Source: Streptomyces rapamycinicus NRRL 5491
GTDB lineage: Bacteria; Actinomycetota; Actinomycetes; Streptomycetales; Streptomycetaceae
DNA: 64,000 nt
Assembly (NCBI RefSeq): GCF_024298965.1
Contig: NZ_CP085193.1
Span: 1,736,001-1,800,000, forward strand
Reading direction: 5' to 3'
How positions within the stretch are numbered: the first letter of the stretch is position 1; the number at the start of each line of letters is the position of its first letter. Position numbers and translations under genes: made by a program. The notes beneath the pieces are model-generated. The model did no database searches and was not told where the DNA came from. It was given only the letters and a program-made list of their open reading frames with translations. Shown here one piece after another: positions 25,634 through 33,426 of this stretch.

Positions 25634-26053
25634 ATGGCCGCACGCGGACGTCATCGCCGGCCCCGGCCCCACCGTGTCTCCCGCACCTCGCTCGCGATCA
25701 CGGCGGGCGGCGCCGGCGTCGCCCTGCCGCTCATCGGCATCGGCCAGGCGAACGCCGCCTCAGCCCCCACGCCCACCTCGCCCACCCCGACCGCCACCAC
25801 CGTCTCGGCGGTCACGACCACGAGGGCCGAACCGCTGCTCATCGTCCCGAAGGCCGTGCCCGAACCACCGTCCAAGGCGCAGCCCCGGGCCGGGTCGTAC
25901 ACCGTCGTCCGCGGCGACACCCTCTCCCGGATCGCGGACCGGGAGAGAGTGGCGGGCGGCTGGGAACAGCTCTACGAGATCAACCGCCAGGTCATCGGCG
26001 CCGACCCGGATCTGATCCGGCCCGGCCAGCAGCTCACCCTCGGCCACCGCTGA
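25634..26053 (+). CDS. Secreted LysM-domain protein
   Basis: Exported protein of 139 aa. The signal peptide covers about 1-42 (RGRHRRPRPHRVSR, then hydrophobic ITAGGAGVALPLIGIG, cleavage after ANA). A Thr/Pro/Ala linker follows, then one LysM peptidoglycan-binding domain at about 88-137 (YTVVRGDTLSRIADRERV, then INRQVIGADPDLIRPGQQL). There is no catalytic domain, unlike Rpf-LysM proteins. ATG 25634 has GAAGAAGG about 6 bp upstream. I looked for a c-di-AMP (ydaO-type) riboswitch in the 270-bp leader, as often precedes such genes, and did not recognise one. Confidence 0.93.
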   Translation: MAARGRHRRPRPHRVSRTSLAITAGGAGVALPLIGIGQANAASAPTPTSPTPTATTVSAVTTTRAEPLLIVPKAVPEPPSKAQPRAGSYTVVRGDTLSRIADRERVAGGWEQLYEINRQVIGADPDLIRPGQQLTLGHR

Positions 26054-26086
26054 ACGACCCCGCACCCCGGGCAGCGCATACGCACA

Positions 26087-26126
26087 GGAGCCTCCGCCCG
26101 CGGTGGGCCACCGCGGCGGACGCTCC
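26087..26126. terminator. Bidirectional terminator
   Basis: Arms 26087-26103 and 26111-26126 pair with one mismatch and one bulge around a 7-base loop, between the convergent LysM and DUF1876 genes. Confidence 0.8.
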
Positions 26127-26141
26127 TTCGCCGGGGCGGCC

Positions 26142-26411
26142 TTACATCACCAAATGCGCCTTGGAATGGGTGACTTCCTCAATGTCGCCGCCCGCCTTGC
26201 CGATCAGCCGGTGCGCCAGATTGGTCAGTGCCCGCGCCGCCGCGATCTCCTCGCCGACCCTCGGCTGTGCCGGGTCGTCGGGGTTGCGGTTGGCACGGCC
26301 CTGGGCCAGCATCTCCGTGCCGTCGTGCATCCTCAGCCGGACGACCGCTTCGGTCAGCGGACCGATCTCACGGAACTCCATCTGAATGTCGCATCCCACG
26401 ATCGTCTCCAT
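26142..26411 (-). CDS. DUF1876 (dsRBD-like) small protein
   Basis: Protein of 89 aa matching the DUF1876 pattern: DGTEMLAQGRANRNPDDPAQ, then VGEEIAAARALTNLAHRLIG, then DIEEVTH. Members adopt a double-stranded-RNA-binding-like fold but their ligand is unknown. ATG 26411 is preferred over 26432 because AGGAGGTG lies about 8 bp upstream of it. It follows the phosphoribosyltransferase gene by 17 bp and is probably co-transcribed. Such genes often sit with stress or dormancy functions in actinobacteria. Confidence 0.9.
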   Translation of the reverse strand: METIVGCDIQMEFREIGPLTEAVVRLRMHDGTEMLAQGRANRNPDDPAQPRVGEEIAAARALTNLAHRLIGKAGGDIEEVTHSKAHLVM

Positions 26412-26428
26412 CGCGCTCACCTCCTGCA

Positions 26429-27091
26429 TCACCTTCCAGGATGCGCCTCACCGGTCTCTCCGGTCGACCGGGACAGCAACTCCACCACCTCGTCGTCCGC
26501 GGTCTGCGAGAAGTCCTCGTACCACTCCCCCACCGCCGCGAAGTCCGAGGGGGTGGAGAGTGCCACCACCTCGTCCGCGTCCGCGCGCAGCGCGGCGACC
26601 GCGTCCGGCGGCGCCACCGGCACGGCGAGGACCACTCGCGCGGCGCCCTGGGCCCGTGCCACCCGGCAGGCGGCCTGGGCCGTGGCGCCGGTCGCGATGC
26701 CGTCGTCCACGATGATCACGGTGTGGCCCTCGGCCGCGATCCGCGAGCGGCCCTGCCGGAACCGGCGCGCCTTACGGGCCAGCTCCTCCCGCTCGGTCCG
26801 CTCCACCTCGGCGAGGTCCTCCTCATCGGCCCTGCTCATCCGGACGATCGCCTCATGGATGACCCGTACGTCGCCCTCGCCGATGGCGCCGAACCCCAGC
26901 TCCCGGTGGTAGGGGACGCCGAGCTTACGGACGATGATCACATCCAGGGGCGCATGAAGCGCCCGGGCCACCTCGAAGGCCACCGGCACCCCGCCCCGCG
27001 GCAGCCCGAGCACGACCGGTTTCTCATCCGCCAAGGGGCGCAGCGCCTCGCCGAGGCGCCGCCCGGCGTCCGTCCGGTCGGTGAAGATCAT
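26429..27091 (-). CDS. Phosphoribosyltransferase family protein
   Basis: Protein of 220 aa with the PRPP-binding signature VIIVDDGIATGATAQAA (about 120-136) and N-terminal LGLPRGGVPVAFEVARAL. The domain belongs to the type-I PRTase family found in dormancy and stress loci, of uncertain base substrate. The start is set at MIFTDRTDAG (27091), where homologues begin; the upstream extension is low in conservation. It is divergent from the small 27171 gene and heads a probable two-gene operon with DUF1876. Confidence 0.9.
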   Translation of the reverse strand: MIFTDRTDAGRRLGEALRPLADEKPVVLGLPRGGVPVAFEVARALHAPLDVIIVRKLGVPYHRELGFGAIGEGDVRVIHEAIVRMSRADEEDLAEVERTEREELARKARRFRQGRSRIAAEGHTVIIVDDGIATGATAQAACRVARAQGAARVVLAVPVAPPDAVAALRADADEVVALSTPSDFAAVGEWYEDFSQTADDEVVELLSRSTGETGEAHPGR

Positions 27092-27170
27092 GGCTCGCCC
27101 CCGCTTCTGGAGGATTCGTACGGCCGGTGGCCGGGGCGCGCGGATACCGGAGACCCGGCACCCTGGAGGT

Positions 27171-27410
27171 ATGGAGAACGCCACAGGCCCGGACGAGTCC
27201 GGTTACCCCGTCTTCGTCGAGTCAATCGAGGCCGACGGCCGCTACCGGCTGGTGCGGCTGCGTGGCCTGGGGTGCGAACCGCTGGAACGGGAGGAGTTCG
27301 AGCCGCGCGTCCGGCAGGTCTTCCCCGGCATCGACCTCGACGACCCGGCCCAGGTGCACTGGGAGGACCGGCCCGGGCAGTGGCCGCCCTGGCATCCGGG
27401 CGAGGCATGA
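27171..27410 (+). CDS. Small acidic hypothetical protein coupled to DUF72 gene
   Basis: Product of 79 aa, family not recognised. It is acidic and Trp-rich at the end (VHWEDRPGQWPPWHPGEA) with an RYRLVRLRGLGCEPLEREEF core. The ATG at 27171 directly abuts GGAGGT, too close for normal initiation; an upstream start at 27081 in the same frame is possible. Its stop overlaps the DUF72 start (ATGA at 27407), so the two are coupled. Confidence 0.65.
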   Translation: MENATGPDESGYPVFVESIEADGRYRLVRLRGLGCEPLEREEFEPRVRQVFPGIDLDDPAQVHWEDRPGQWPPWHPGEA

Positions 27411-28165
27411 CCGTCCTGATCGGCACCTCGGGGTGGCAGTACCGGGACTGGCGCGGCCGGCTCTACCCCGAAGGCTGTCCGCAGCGGCTGTGGCTGGAGG
27501 AGTACACCCGCGCCTTCGCCACGGTGGAGAGCAACAACGCCTTCTACCGGCTGCCCTCGTACGACCAGTTCGCCACCTGGCGGGAGCGGCTGCCGGAGGG
27601 CTTTGTGATGGCGCTCAAGGCGAGCCGCTACCTCACCCACATCAAGCGGCTGCGCGATCCCGAGGAGCCGGTGGAGCGGCTGATGTCCCATGCTGCCGGG
27701 CTCGGCGACCGGCTGGGCCCGGTGCTGGTGCAGCTGCCGCCCACCCTGCGGGCCGACGGCGAGCTACTGGACCGCTGTCTGGGCTGCTTCCCCTCCGGGA
27801 CGCGGGTGGCCGTCGAACCGCGGCACGCCTCCTGGTGGACCGAGGAGATCCGCGCGGTGCTGGAACGCCGCTCGGCCGCACTGTGCTGGGCCGACTCCGG
27901 CTCCCGACCGGTCACCCCGCTGTGGCGGACCACCGGCTGGGGGTATCTGCGCTTCCACGGCGGTCTCGCCCGCCCGGCCCCGCGCTACGGGCGCCAGGCG
28001 CTGACCACCTGGGCACGGCGGATCGGGGACACCTGGCCGGCCGACGCGGAGGTCTACGCGTACTTCAACAACGACACGGGCGGGGCGGCGGTGCACGACG
28101 CGGCCGTCTTCGCCCGCGCCGTGGCCCGCCTCGGCCGCCCGGTCAGCCGCACCCCCTCGGCTTAG
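27407..28165 (+). CDS. DUF72 family protein (YecE-like TIM barrel)
   Basis: Protein of 252 aa with DUF72 motifs: IGTSGWQYRDWRGRLYPEG at the N-terminus, VESNNAFYRLPSYDQFATW, FVMALKASRYLTHIKRL, WGYLRFHG and EVYAYFNNDTGGAAVHDA. The family is a TIM-barrel related to endonuclease-IV-like enzymes; no confirmed reaction. It starts in the stop codon of the preceding small gene, and a hairpin terminator overlaps its own stop. Confidence 0.93.
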   Translation: MTVLIGTSGWQYRDWRGRLYPEGCPQRLWLEEYTRAFATVESNNAFYRLPSYDQFATWRERLPEGFVMALKASRYLTHIKRLRDPEEPVERLMSHAAGLGDRLGPVLVQLPPTLRADGELLDRCLGCFPSGTRVAVEPRHASWWTEEIRAVLERRSAALCWADSGSRPVTPLWRTTGWGYLRFHGGLARPAPRYGRQALTTWARRIGDTWPADAEVYAYFNNDTGGAAVHDAAVFARAVARLGRPVSRTPSA

Positions 28166-28201
28166 GGTCCTTCTGGCGGATCTCCGTGGAAGAAGGACCC
28201 T
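28164..28201. terminator. Terminator overlapping the DUF72 stop
   Basis: AGGGTCCTTCT (28164-28174) pairs perfectly with 28191-28201. A second 8-bp stem (28202-28209 with 28216-28223) follows and overlaps the stop of the convergent permease gene. Confidence 0.8.
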
Positions 28202-28221
28202 GAGCCCGGTGCCCGCCGGGC

Positions 28222-29046
28222 TCACTCCTTCACCGCCCCGCCCAGCATGCCCTCGATGAACCGGCGCTGCAGTGCCACATAGACCACGACCACCGGCAGG
28301 GCGATGAGCACCGAGGCCGCCGCGAGCAGCGCCGCGTCGGAGCTGTGCTGGCCCTGGAAGAAGGCGAGGCCGAGGGGGACCGTGCGATGGGCCTCGTCGC
28401 TGACCATCACCAGGGCCATCAGGAACTCGTTCCAGGTCCACATGAAGGTGATCACGACCATGGTGGAGATCGCCGGGCGGCCCATCGGGACCAGCACGCG
28501 CCACAGCGTGGTCCAGGTGTTCGCCCCGTCGATCCGGGCCGCCTCGATGACCGCCCGGGCGCTGCCGCGGAAGTACGTGCGCATCCAGAAGACCCCGAAG
28601 GCCAGGGACTGCGCGGTCTGCGGCAGGATCAACGCCCAGTAGCTGTCGGTGAGTTCGGCGTAGCGCAGATCGAAGTAGAGCGGGACGATCAGCGCCTCCT
28701 GGGGCAGCGTCAGCCCGATCACGAAGAGGTGGAACAGCACCGTGGAGCCGGGGAAGCGCATCACCCCGAAGGCGTACGCGGCGAGGATGGCCAGCACGGT
28801 GGTGGCGGCCACCACGACCGCCGTGACCAGCACCGAGTTCCCCAGATAGGTGCCGAAGTGGCCACGGCTCCAGGCGTCGGTGAAGTTGCTCCAGTGCAGA
28901 CCGTCCTTGGGAGTTGAGAAGCCGGTGTCCAGGGAGCTCTGTGAGCCGAAGGCCGTGGAGAGGATGCCGATCACGGGGGTGAGGGCGATGACGGTGAAGA
29001 GGGCGAGGATGCCGTAGGTGACGTTGCGTTCCAGGCGTGTGGTCAT
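28222..29046 (-). CDS. Carbohydrate ABC transporter permease (MalG type)
   Basis: Inner-membrane permease of 274 aa with six membrane segments. The binding-protein-dependent (EAA) loop reads VIEAARIDGANTWTTLWRVLVPM, which docks the ATPase. It is the last gene of a leftward kinase / binding protein / permease / permease operon; ATG 29046 overlaps the stop of the first permease. No ATPase gene is present, so a shared ATPase such as MsiK probably energises transport (established for several Streptomyces sugar importers). Confidence 0.95.
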   Translation of the reverse strand: MTTRLERNVTYGILALFTVIALTPVIGILSTAFGSQSSLDTGFSTPKDGLHWSNFTDAWSRGHFGTYLGNSVLVTAVVVAATTVLAILAAYAFGVMRFPGSTVLFHLFVIGLTLPQEALIVPLYFDLRYAELTDSYWALILPQTAQSLAFGVFWMRTYFRGSARAVIEAARIDGANTWTTLWRVLVPMGRPAISTMVVITFMWTWNEFLMALVMVSDEAHRTVPLGLAFFQGQHSSDAALLAAASVLIALPVVVVYVALQRRFIEGMLGGAVKE

Positions 29047-29951
29047 GCCCGCCGCCCTTCCACGAGCCGGGAGACCGTGACGGTCAGGACGAAGATCAGG
29101 ACCGTGAGGGCCACGCCGACGGCGGCGGCCGAGCCGACCTGGTTGCTCTCGAAGGCCCGGTGGTAGACCTCGTAGGCGGGGACGGAGGTGGCGTTTCCGG
29201 GGCCGCCGCTGGTGGTGATGTAGATCAGATCGAAGTTGCGCAGCCCCGCCACGATGGTCAGGGTCAGCGCCACCGCGATCTGTGGCCGCAGACCGGGCAG
29301 GGTGACGGTGCGGAACTCGCGCAGCGGTCCGGCGCCGTCCATCCGCGCGGCCTCGTACAGCTCGCGCGGGATGCGCTGGGCTCCGGCGAGGAAGAGGACC
29401 ATGCACAGCCCGGTGCCGACCCAGGTGCCGACGACGCCGACGGCGGGCAGCGCCCAGGTGTAGTCGCCGAGCCAGGGGCGGGCGAGGCCGCCGAGGCCGA
29501 CGGCGCGGAGGACGTCGTTGAGCAGCCCGTCGGGGGCGAGGATCGAGCGCCAGGCCACGCCGACCACGATCAGCGCCAGGACCTGCGGCAGGAACAGGAC
29601 CGTACGGAAGAAGGTCATCCCCCGGACCCGGGCCCGGGTCATCACGGCGGCCAGCAGCAGCCCGATGGCCACCGGCAGGGCCGCGTAGAAGACGAGCAGC
29701 AGCAGCGCGTGGAGGAAGGGAGCGCGCAGGCTCGGATCGGTGAACAGCGCGCGGTAGTTGTCGAATCCGGCGGGGGTGGCGACCGTCAGCCCGTCCCAGT
29801 GCACGAAGGACAGCCACACCGACTGCCCGAAGGGGTAGAGCAGGAAGACGGCGTACACGATCAGCGCGGGCAGGATGTAGAGGTAGCCGATGGCGCGCGG
29901 CTCACCGGGTGCGCGGCGGCGGTATGCCCTGGTCAGGGCGGCGAGCCTCAT
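29043..29951 (-). CDS. Sugar ABC transporter permease (MalF type)
   Basis: Permease of 302 aa with six hydrophobic segments and the EAA loop ELYEAARMDGAGPLREFRTVTLP. It starts at ATG 29951, inside the stop of the binding-protein gene, and its stop overlaps the next permease start. Both overlaps are 4 bp. It forms the heterodimeric pore with the MalG-type partner. Confidence 0.95.
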   Translation of the reverse strand: MRLAALTRAYRRRAPGEPRAIGYLYILPALIVYAVFLLYPFGQSVWLSFVHWDGLTVATPAGFDNYRALFTDPSLRAPFLHALLLLVFYAALPVAIGLLLAAVMTRARVRGMTFFRTVLFLPQVLALIVVGVAWRSILAPDGLLNDVLRAVGLGGLARPWLGDYTWALPAVGVVGTWVGTGLCMVLFLAGAQRIPRELYEAARMDGAGPLREFRTVTLPGLRPQIAVALTLTIVAGLRNFDLIYITTSGGPGNATSVPAYEVYHRAFESNQVGSAAAVGVALTVLIFVLTVTVSRLVEGRRA

Positions 29952-31378
29952 CGGGGCCCCGCCGAGGCGTGCTGCTCGCGCTGCTTCTTCCGATACGCGC
30001 CGTAGTCCTTCTGAAGGGTCGCGGCGAAGCTGTCCGGGGAGGTCTTGCCGCTGACCACGCCCTGGAGGGCGGCCGAGAGGGTGTCGTAGAAGGTGGGGGT
30101 GGAGTAGTCCAGGTACGGGACGAGTCCATCGGCGGCGCTCAGCCGCTTCCACCCGGCGATCATCTGGCCGTCGGCGCTGTCCGGGCTCACGCCCGCCGCG
30201 GCCTTCGCGGGGACGGCGGGCAGCACTCCGTGCCGGGTCATCACGTCCGCGGCGTGCGCGTCGGTGAGGAAGTCCAGATAGGCGGCGGCCACCTCCGGGT
30301 GGCGGGAGCGGGAGGTGATGGACCAGGCCAGGCCCTGGCCGCCGGTGGTGACGGGGTCGCCGCCGGCCTTGGCGGGCGGGGGCGGCACGATGCCCAGCTT
30401 GTCCCCCATGGGCTTCTTCAGGTCGGCCAGCTGCCAGGTGCCGGTCAGCAGATACGCGCCGTCGCCGGAGGCGAACTTCTTGGCCGCGTCGTCGTAGCCG
30501 AGGCCGTTGGCGCCGCCGGGCAGATAGCCGCGCTTCGCCCAGTCGGCGAGGGTGGCCGCGGCGTTCTTGGTGGCGGCGTTGTCGAAGCCGTCGCCGCGGC
30601 CGAGGACGGTGTCGCGGGCGTCGGCGGCGCCGAGCTGGTCCTGCAGCACCCCGAAGGTGTGGATGGCGGGGTACTTGTCGAGGTTGCCGAACTGGATCGG
30701 CAGCTCGCCGCGGTCCTTGAGCCGGGCCAGGCCGTCGGTGAACTCACCCCAGGTGCGCGGCGGCTGGAGCCCCGCCTTCTGCAGCACGTCCTTGTTGTAG
30801 TAGAGGCCGATGTACTCGCCGGTCTGGGAGATGCCGTACAGCCGCCCCCTGCCGAAGTCGTTGCCGTCGGCTGAGACCCGGTTGAGGCCCAGCAGGGTGG
30901 CGGGGTAGCGGGTGTTCCAGTCGTAGATCCCGGCGTAGTTGTCCAGCGGGGCGAGCAGCCCGGCCCGGACGAAGGCCACCATGTCGGGGTAGCCCTGATT
31001 GGCCTGGATGACATCGGGCGGATGGTTGCCGGAGACGGCCAGCTTCAGGGTGGTCTTCAGATCGGTGAAGCTCCGGGCGACCCGCTTGATCCGCACATTG
31101 GGGTACTTCCGCTCGAACTCCCGGTTCAGCTGCTGTATCTCGCCGTTGGTCCCGCCGCGTATCTCCTGGTCCCACACGGTCAGCGTGGTCTTTCCGGCCT
31201 TCGCCGGATCGGGTATGGCGGTGGCCGCGCCGGTCCCGGCACCGGCGGCCCCCGAGCCGTCGGTGCCGGGGACACACCCCGCGGCGAGCAGGACGACGCC
31301 GATGGCGAGCGCGGCCGGGACGACTCTGCCGCGTGTCCGGCGCGCCCCGGTACGGGCCAGTTCCATGGGGTTCTCCAT
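29948..31378 (-). CDS. Extracellular sugar-binding lipoprotein (family 1)
   Basis: Substrate-binding protein of 476 aa. An N-terminal lipoprotein signal (VVPAALAIGVVLLAAGC, lipobox LAAGC) anchors it outside the membrane. The family-1 fold is seen in TLTVWDQEIRGGTNGEIQQL, IQANQGYPDMVAFVRAGLL, YGISQTGEYIGLYYNKDVL and GGQGLAWSITSRSRHPEVAA. GAGGAG lies about 9 bp upstream of ATG 31378. It supplies the two permeases that follow. The ligand is probably an oligosaccharide or glycoside, judged from the neighbouring GH4 enzyme and PfkB kinase. Confidence 0.95.
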   Translation of the reverse strand: MENPMELARTGARRTRGRVVPAALAIGVVLLAAGCVPGTDGSGAAGAGTGAATAIPDPAKAGKTTLTVWDQEIRGGTNGEIQQLNREFERKYPNVRIKRVARSFTDLKTTLKLAVSGNHPPDVIQANQGYPDMVAFVRAGLLAPLDNYAGIYDWNTRYPATLLGLNRVSADGNDFGRGRLYGISQTGEYIGLYYNKDVLQKAGLQPPRTWGEFTDGLARLKDRGELPIQFGNLDKYPAIHTFGVLQDQLGAADARDTVLGRGDGFDNAATKNAAATLADWAKRGYLPGGANGLGYDDAAKKFASGDGAYLLTGTWQLADLKKPMGDKLGIVPPPPAKAGGDPVTTGGQGLAWSITSRSRHPEVAAAYLDFLTDAHAADVMTRHGVLPAVPAKAAAGVSPDSADGQMIAGWKRLSAADGLVPYLDYSTPTFYDTLSAALQGVVSGKTSPDSFAATLQKDYGAYRKKQREQHASAGPR

Positions 31379-31410
31379 GGGGTTTCTCCTCGATGCGGTG
31401 ATCAGGACCG

Positions 31411-32538
31411 TCAGGACCGTTGGGCACTGTCATGCACCCGGAAACCGATGGTGGGCAGGGCCCGCAGCCGTGGGCAGCCGCGCACCCGGTCCGGGATCAG
31501 ATCGCCCAGGAAGGCGTAGCGGCGGGCGAGTCCGGCCGCGTCCGCCCCGCCACCGGCCGCCCCGCGCGCACGGTTCCACCAGGCGGCCACCTCCGGCCAG
31601 CCGGGCGCGGCCAGGGAGCCGCCGAAGTGCTGGACGGAAAGGGCGGCGGTGAGGTTGGCGAAGGCGAGCCGGTCGGCGAGCGGCCAGCCCGCGAGCGTGC
31701 CGGTCATGAATCCGGCCACGAAGACATCGCCCGCCCCGGTCGGGTCCAGCGCGTCCACGGGCAACCCGGGCACCTCGGCGCGCTCCCCGGTGAGCGAGTC
31801 GATGGCCACGGCGCCCTCGGCGCCCCGGGTGACGACGGCGATCGGCACCAGCTCCGCCAGCGCGCGCACCGCCCGCTCGGGGCTGTCGGTGCGGGTGTAG
31901 CGCTGGGCCTCTGCGGCATTGGGCAGGAAGGCGTGGGCGTAGGGCAGATCGGGGAGCGCGGCGGGGTCCCAGCGGCCGGTTTCGTCCCAGCCGACATCGG
32001 CGAAGATCTTGCTGCCCCGGGCGTGCGCCCGGCGCACCCAGTCCTCCTGGCGCCCCGGTTCGAAGGTGGCCACACAGGCGCGGGAGCGGGGCGGCGCGCC
32101 CCGGACGGCGGGCGGCGGCGCCGGGTGCTCATGGGTGACCATGGTGCGCTCGCCCTCGTACGCCATGGAGACGGTGACCGGGGAGTGCCAGCCGGGGACG
32201 CGGCGGGAGGGGGTGAGGTCCACGCCCTCGCCGAGGGCCAGACTCTCCCAGCAGTAGTCGCCGTAGACATCGGTGCCGAAGGCGGCGGCGAGCGTGGTGT
32301 GCAGGCCCAGCCGGGCCAGGGCGGTGGCCATGTTGGCGATGCCGCCGGGGCTCGATCCCATACCGCGCGCCCAGGACTCGGTGCCGCGGACGGGGGCGTG
32401 GTCGAGCCCGGTGAAGATGATGTCCAGGAACACGGTGCCGGTGAGGTAGACGTCGTGCTCGGGGTCCGTGGAGGCGCGCAGCGCCGCGAGCGGGTCGATC
32501 GGGTGGATCGGATCGGGGGTTCCGGCCGTGGTGCTCAC
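31411..32538 (-). CDS. PfkB-family carbohydrate kinase
   Basis: Kinase of 375 aa with the PfkB signature VDALDPTGAGDVFVAGFM (catalytic Asp in GAGD) and an N-terminal GGIANMATALARLG sugar-binding stretch. It phosphorylates a monosaccharide or nucleoside from ATP. It is the first gene of the leftward operon, 32 bp before the binding-protein gene, and divergent from the DeoR regulator. In an ABC-importer locus it may create the phosphosugar used by the GH4 enzyme or signalled to the DeoR repressor (inference). Confidence 0.92.
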   Translation of the reverse strand: MSTTAGTPDPIHPIDPLAALRASTDPEHDVYLTGTVFLDIIFTGLDHAPVRGTESWARGMGSSPGGIANMATALARLGLHTTLAAAFGTDVYGDYCWESLALGEGVDLTPSRRVPGWHSPVTVSMAYEGERTMVTHEHPAPPPAVRGAPPRSRACVATFEPGRQEDWVRRAHARGSKIFADVGWDETGRWDPAALPDLPYAHAFLPNAAEAQRYTRTDSPERAVRALAELVPIAVVTRGAEGAVAIDSLTGERAEVPGLPVDALDPTGAGDVFVAGFMTGTLAGWPLADRLAFANLTAALSVQHFGGSLAAPGWPEVAAWWNRARGAAGGGADAAGLARRYAFLGDLIPDRVRGCPRLRALPTIGFRVHDSAQRS

Positions 32539-32587
32539 CGACGTGCCTTTCCTTGTGCGGCAGGGCCTGATGTGGCGTGAGCGAAAC

Positions 32588-32615
32588 CTTGCACCTCACC
32601 CGGGATGAATGCAAG
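32588..32615. promoter_or_regulatory. Candidate operator in the kinase/DeoR divergent promoter
   Basis: CTTGCA (32588-32593) and TGCAAG (32610-32615) form a 6-bp inverted repeat with a 16-bp spacer in the 126-bp divergent intergenic region. It is a plausible site for the DeoR-family regulator encoded at 32665. Confidence 0.35.
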
Positions 32616-32664
32616 AGGTCGATCAGAGTCGCGCACACTCGCTCATCTGCAGTACGTTGCCACC

Positions 32665-33426
32665 ATGCTGCGAGAGAGCCGCCACGAGAAGCTGCTGAGC
32701 ATCCTCGGTGAGGAGGGCGTGCTGCCCATCGGGGAGATCGCCACGCGTCTCGGCGTCAGCGGGGCCACGGCCCGGCGGGACATCACCGAACTGGGCCGGG
32801 CGGGGCGGCTCACCCGGGTCTACGGCGGCGCGGTGGCGGCGCCCACTCAGGACGAGGAGCGCCCGTTCAGCGAGGTGGTGGTCGACGACCTGGCGGACAA
32901 GGAGGCCGTGGCCCGCGCCGCCGCCGAACTGGTCGCGGACGGCGATGTGCTGCTGCTGGACATCGGCACCACCACCCTCCAGCTCGCCAAGCTGCTGCGC
33001 GGCCGCCCGGTCACCGTGGTGACCAGCAATCTCGCGGTCTACGACGAGCTGCGCGACGACCCAGAGGTGACCCTGATCCTTTTGGGCGGGCAGGTGCGCG
33101 CCAACTACCGCTCCGTGGTCGGCTTCCTCACCGAGTCCAACATCCGCCAGCTGCGGGTCGGCCGGCTCTTCCTCGGCGCGAGCGGAGTGCTCCCCGACGG
33201 CAGCGTGCTGGACAGCACCCATGTGGAGGTGCCGGTCAAACGGGCCATGCTCGGCGCGGCCCGGGAGGTGGTGCTGCTGGTCACCGCGGGGAAGTTCCCC
33301 GGTGACACGGGCCTCGCCCGGATCTGCGGACCGGAGGGCATCGACACCCTGATCACCAACAAGACCTCCGACCCGGCGACGCTCGCCGTGTTCCGCGAGG
33401 GCGATGTGGAGGTAGTGACCGTATGA
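32665..33426 (+). CDS. DeoR/GlpR-family transcriptional regulator (sugar cluster I)
   Basis: Repressor of 253 aa. The N-terminal DeoR helix-turn-helix is RHEKLLSILGEEGVLPIGEI, then TRLGVSGATARRDITELGRAG. The C-terminal sugar-phosphate sensor domain (about 75-230) has DIGTTTLQLAKLL and LILLGGQVRANYRSVVG. ATG 32665 is the first start compatible with the family N-terminus. Its stop overlaps the GH4 start (ATGA). Divergent from the kinase-ABC operon, which it probably controls together with its own operon. Confidence 0.94.
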   Translation: MLRESRHEKLLSILGEEGVLPIGEIATRLGVSGATARRDITELGRAGRLTRVYGGAVAAPTQDEERPFSEVVVDDLADKEAVARAAAELVADGDVLLLDIGTTTLQLAKLLRGRPVTVVTSNLAVYDELRDDPEVTLILLGGQVRANYRSVVGFLTESNIRQLRVGRLFLGASGVLPDGSVLDSTHVEVPVKRAMLGAAREVVLLVTAGKFPGDTGLARICGPEGIDTLITNKTSDPATLAVFREGDVEVVTV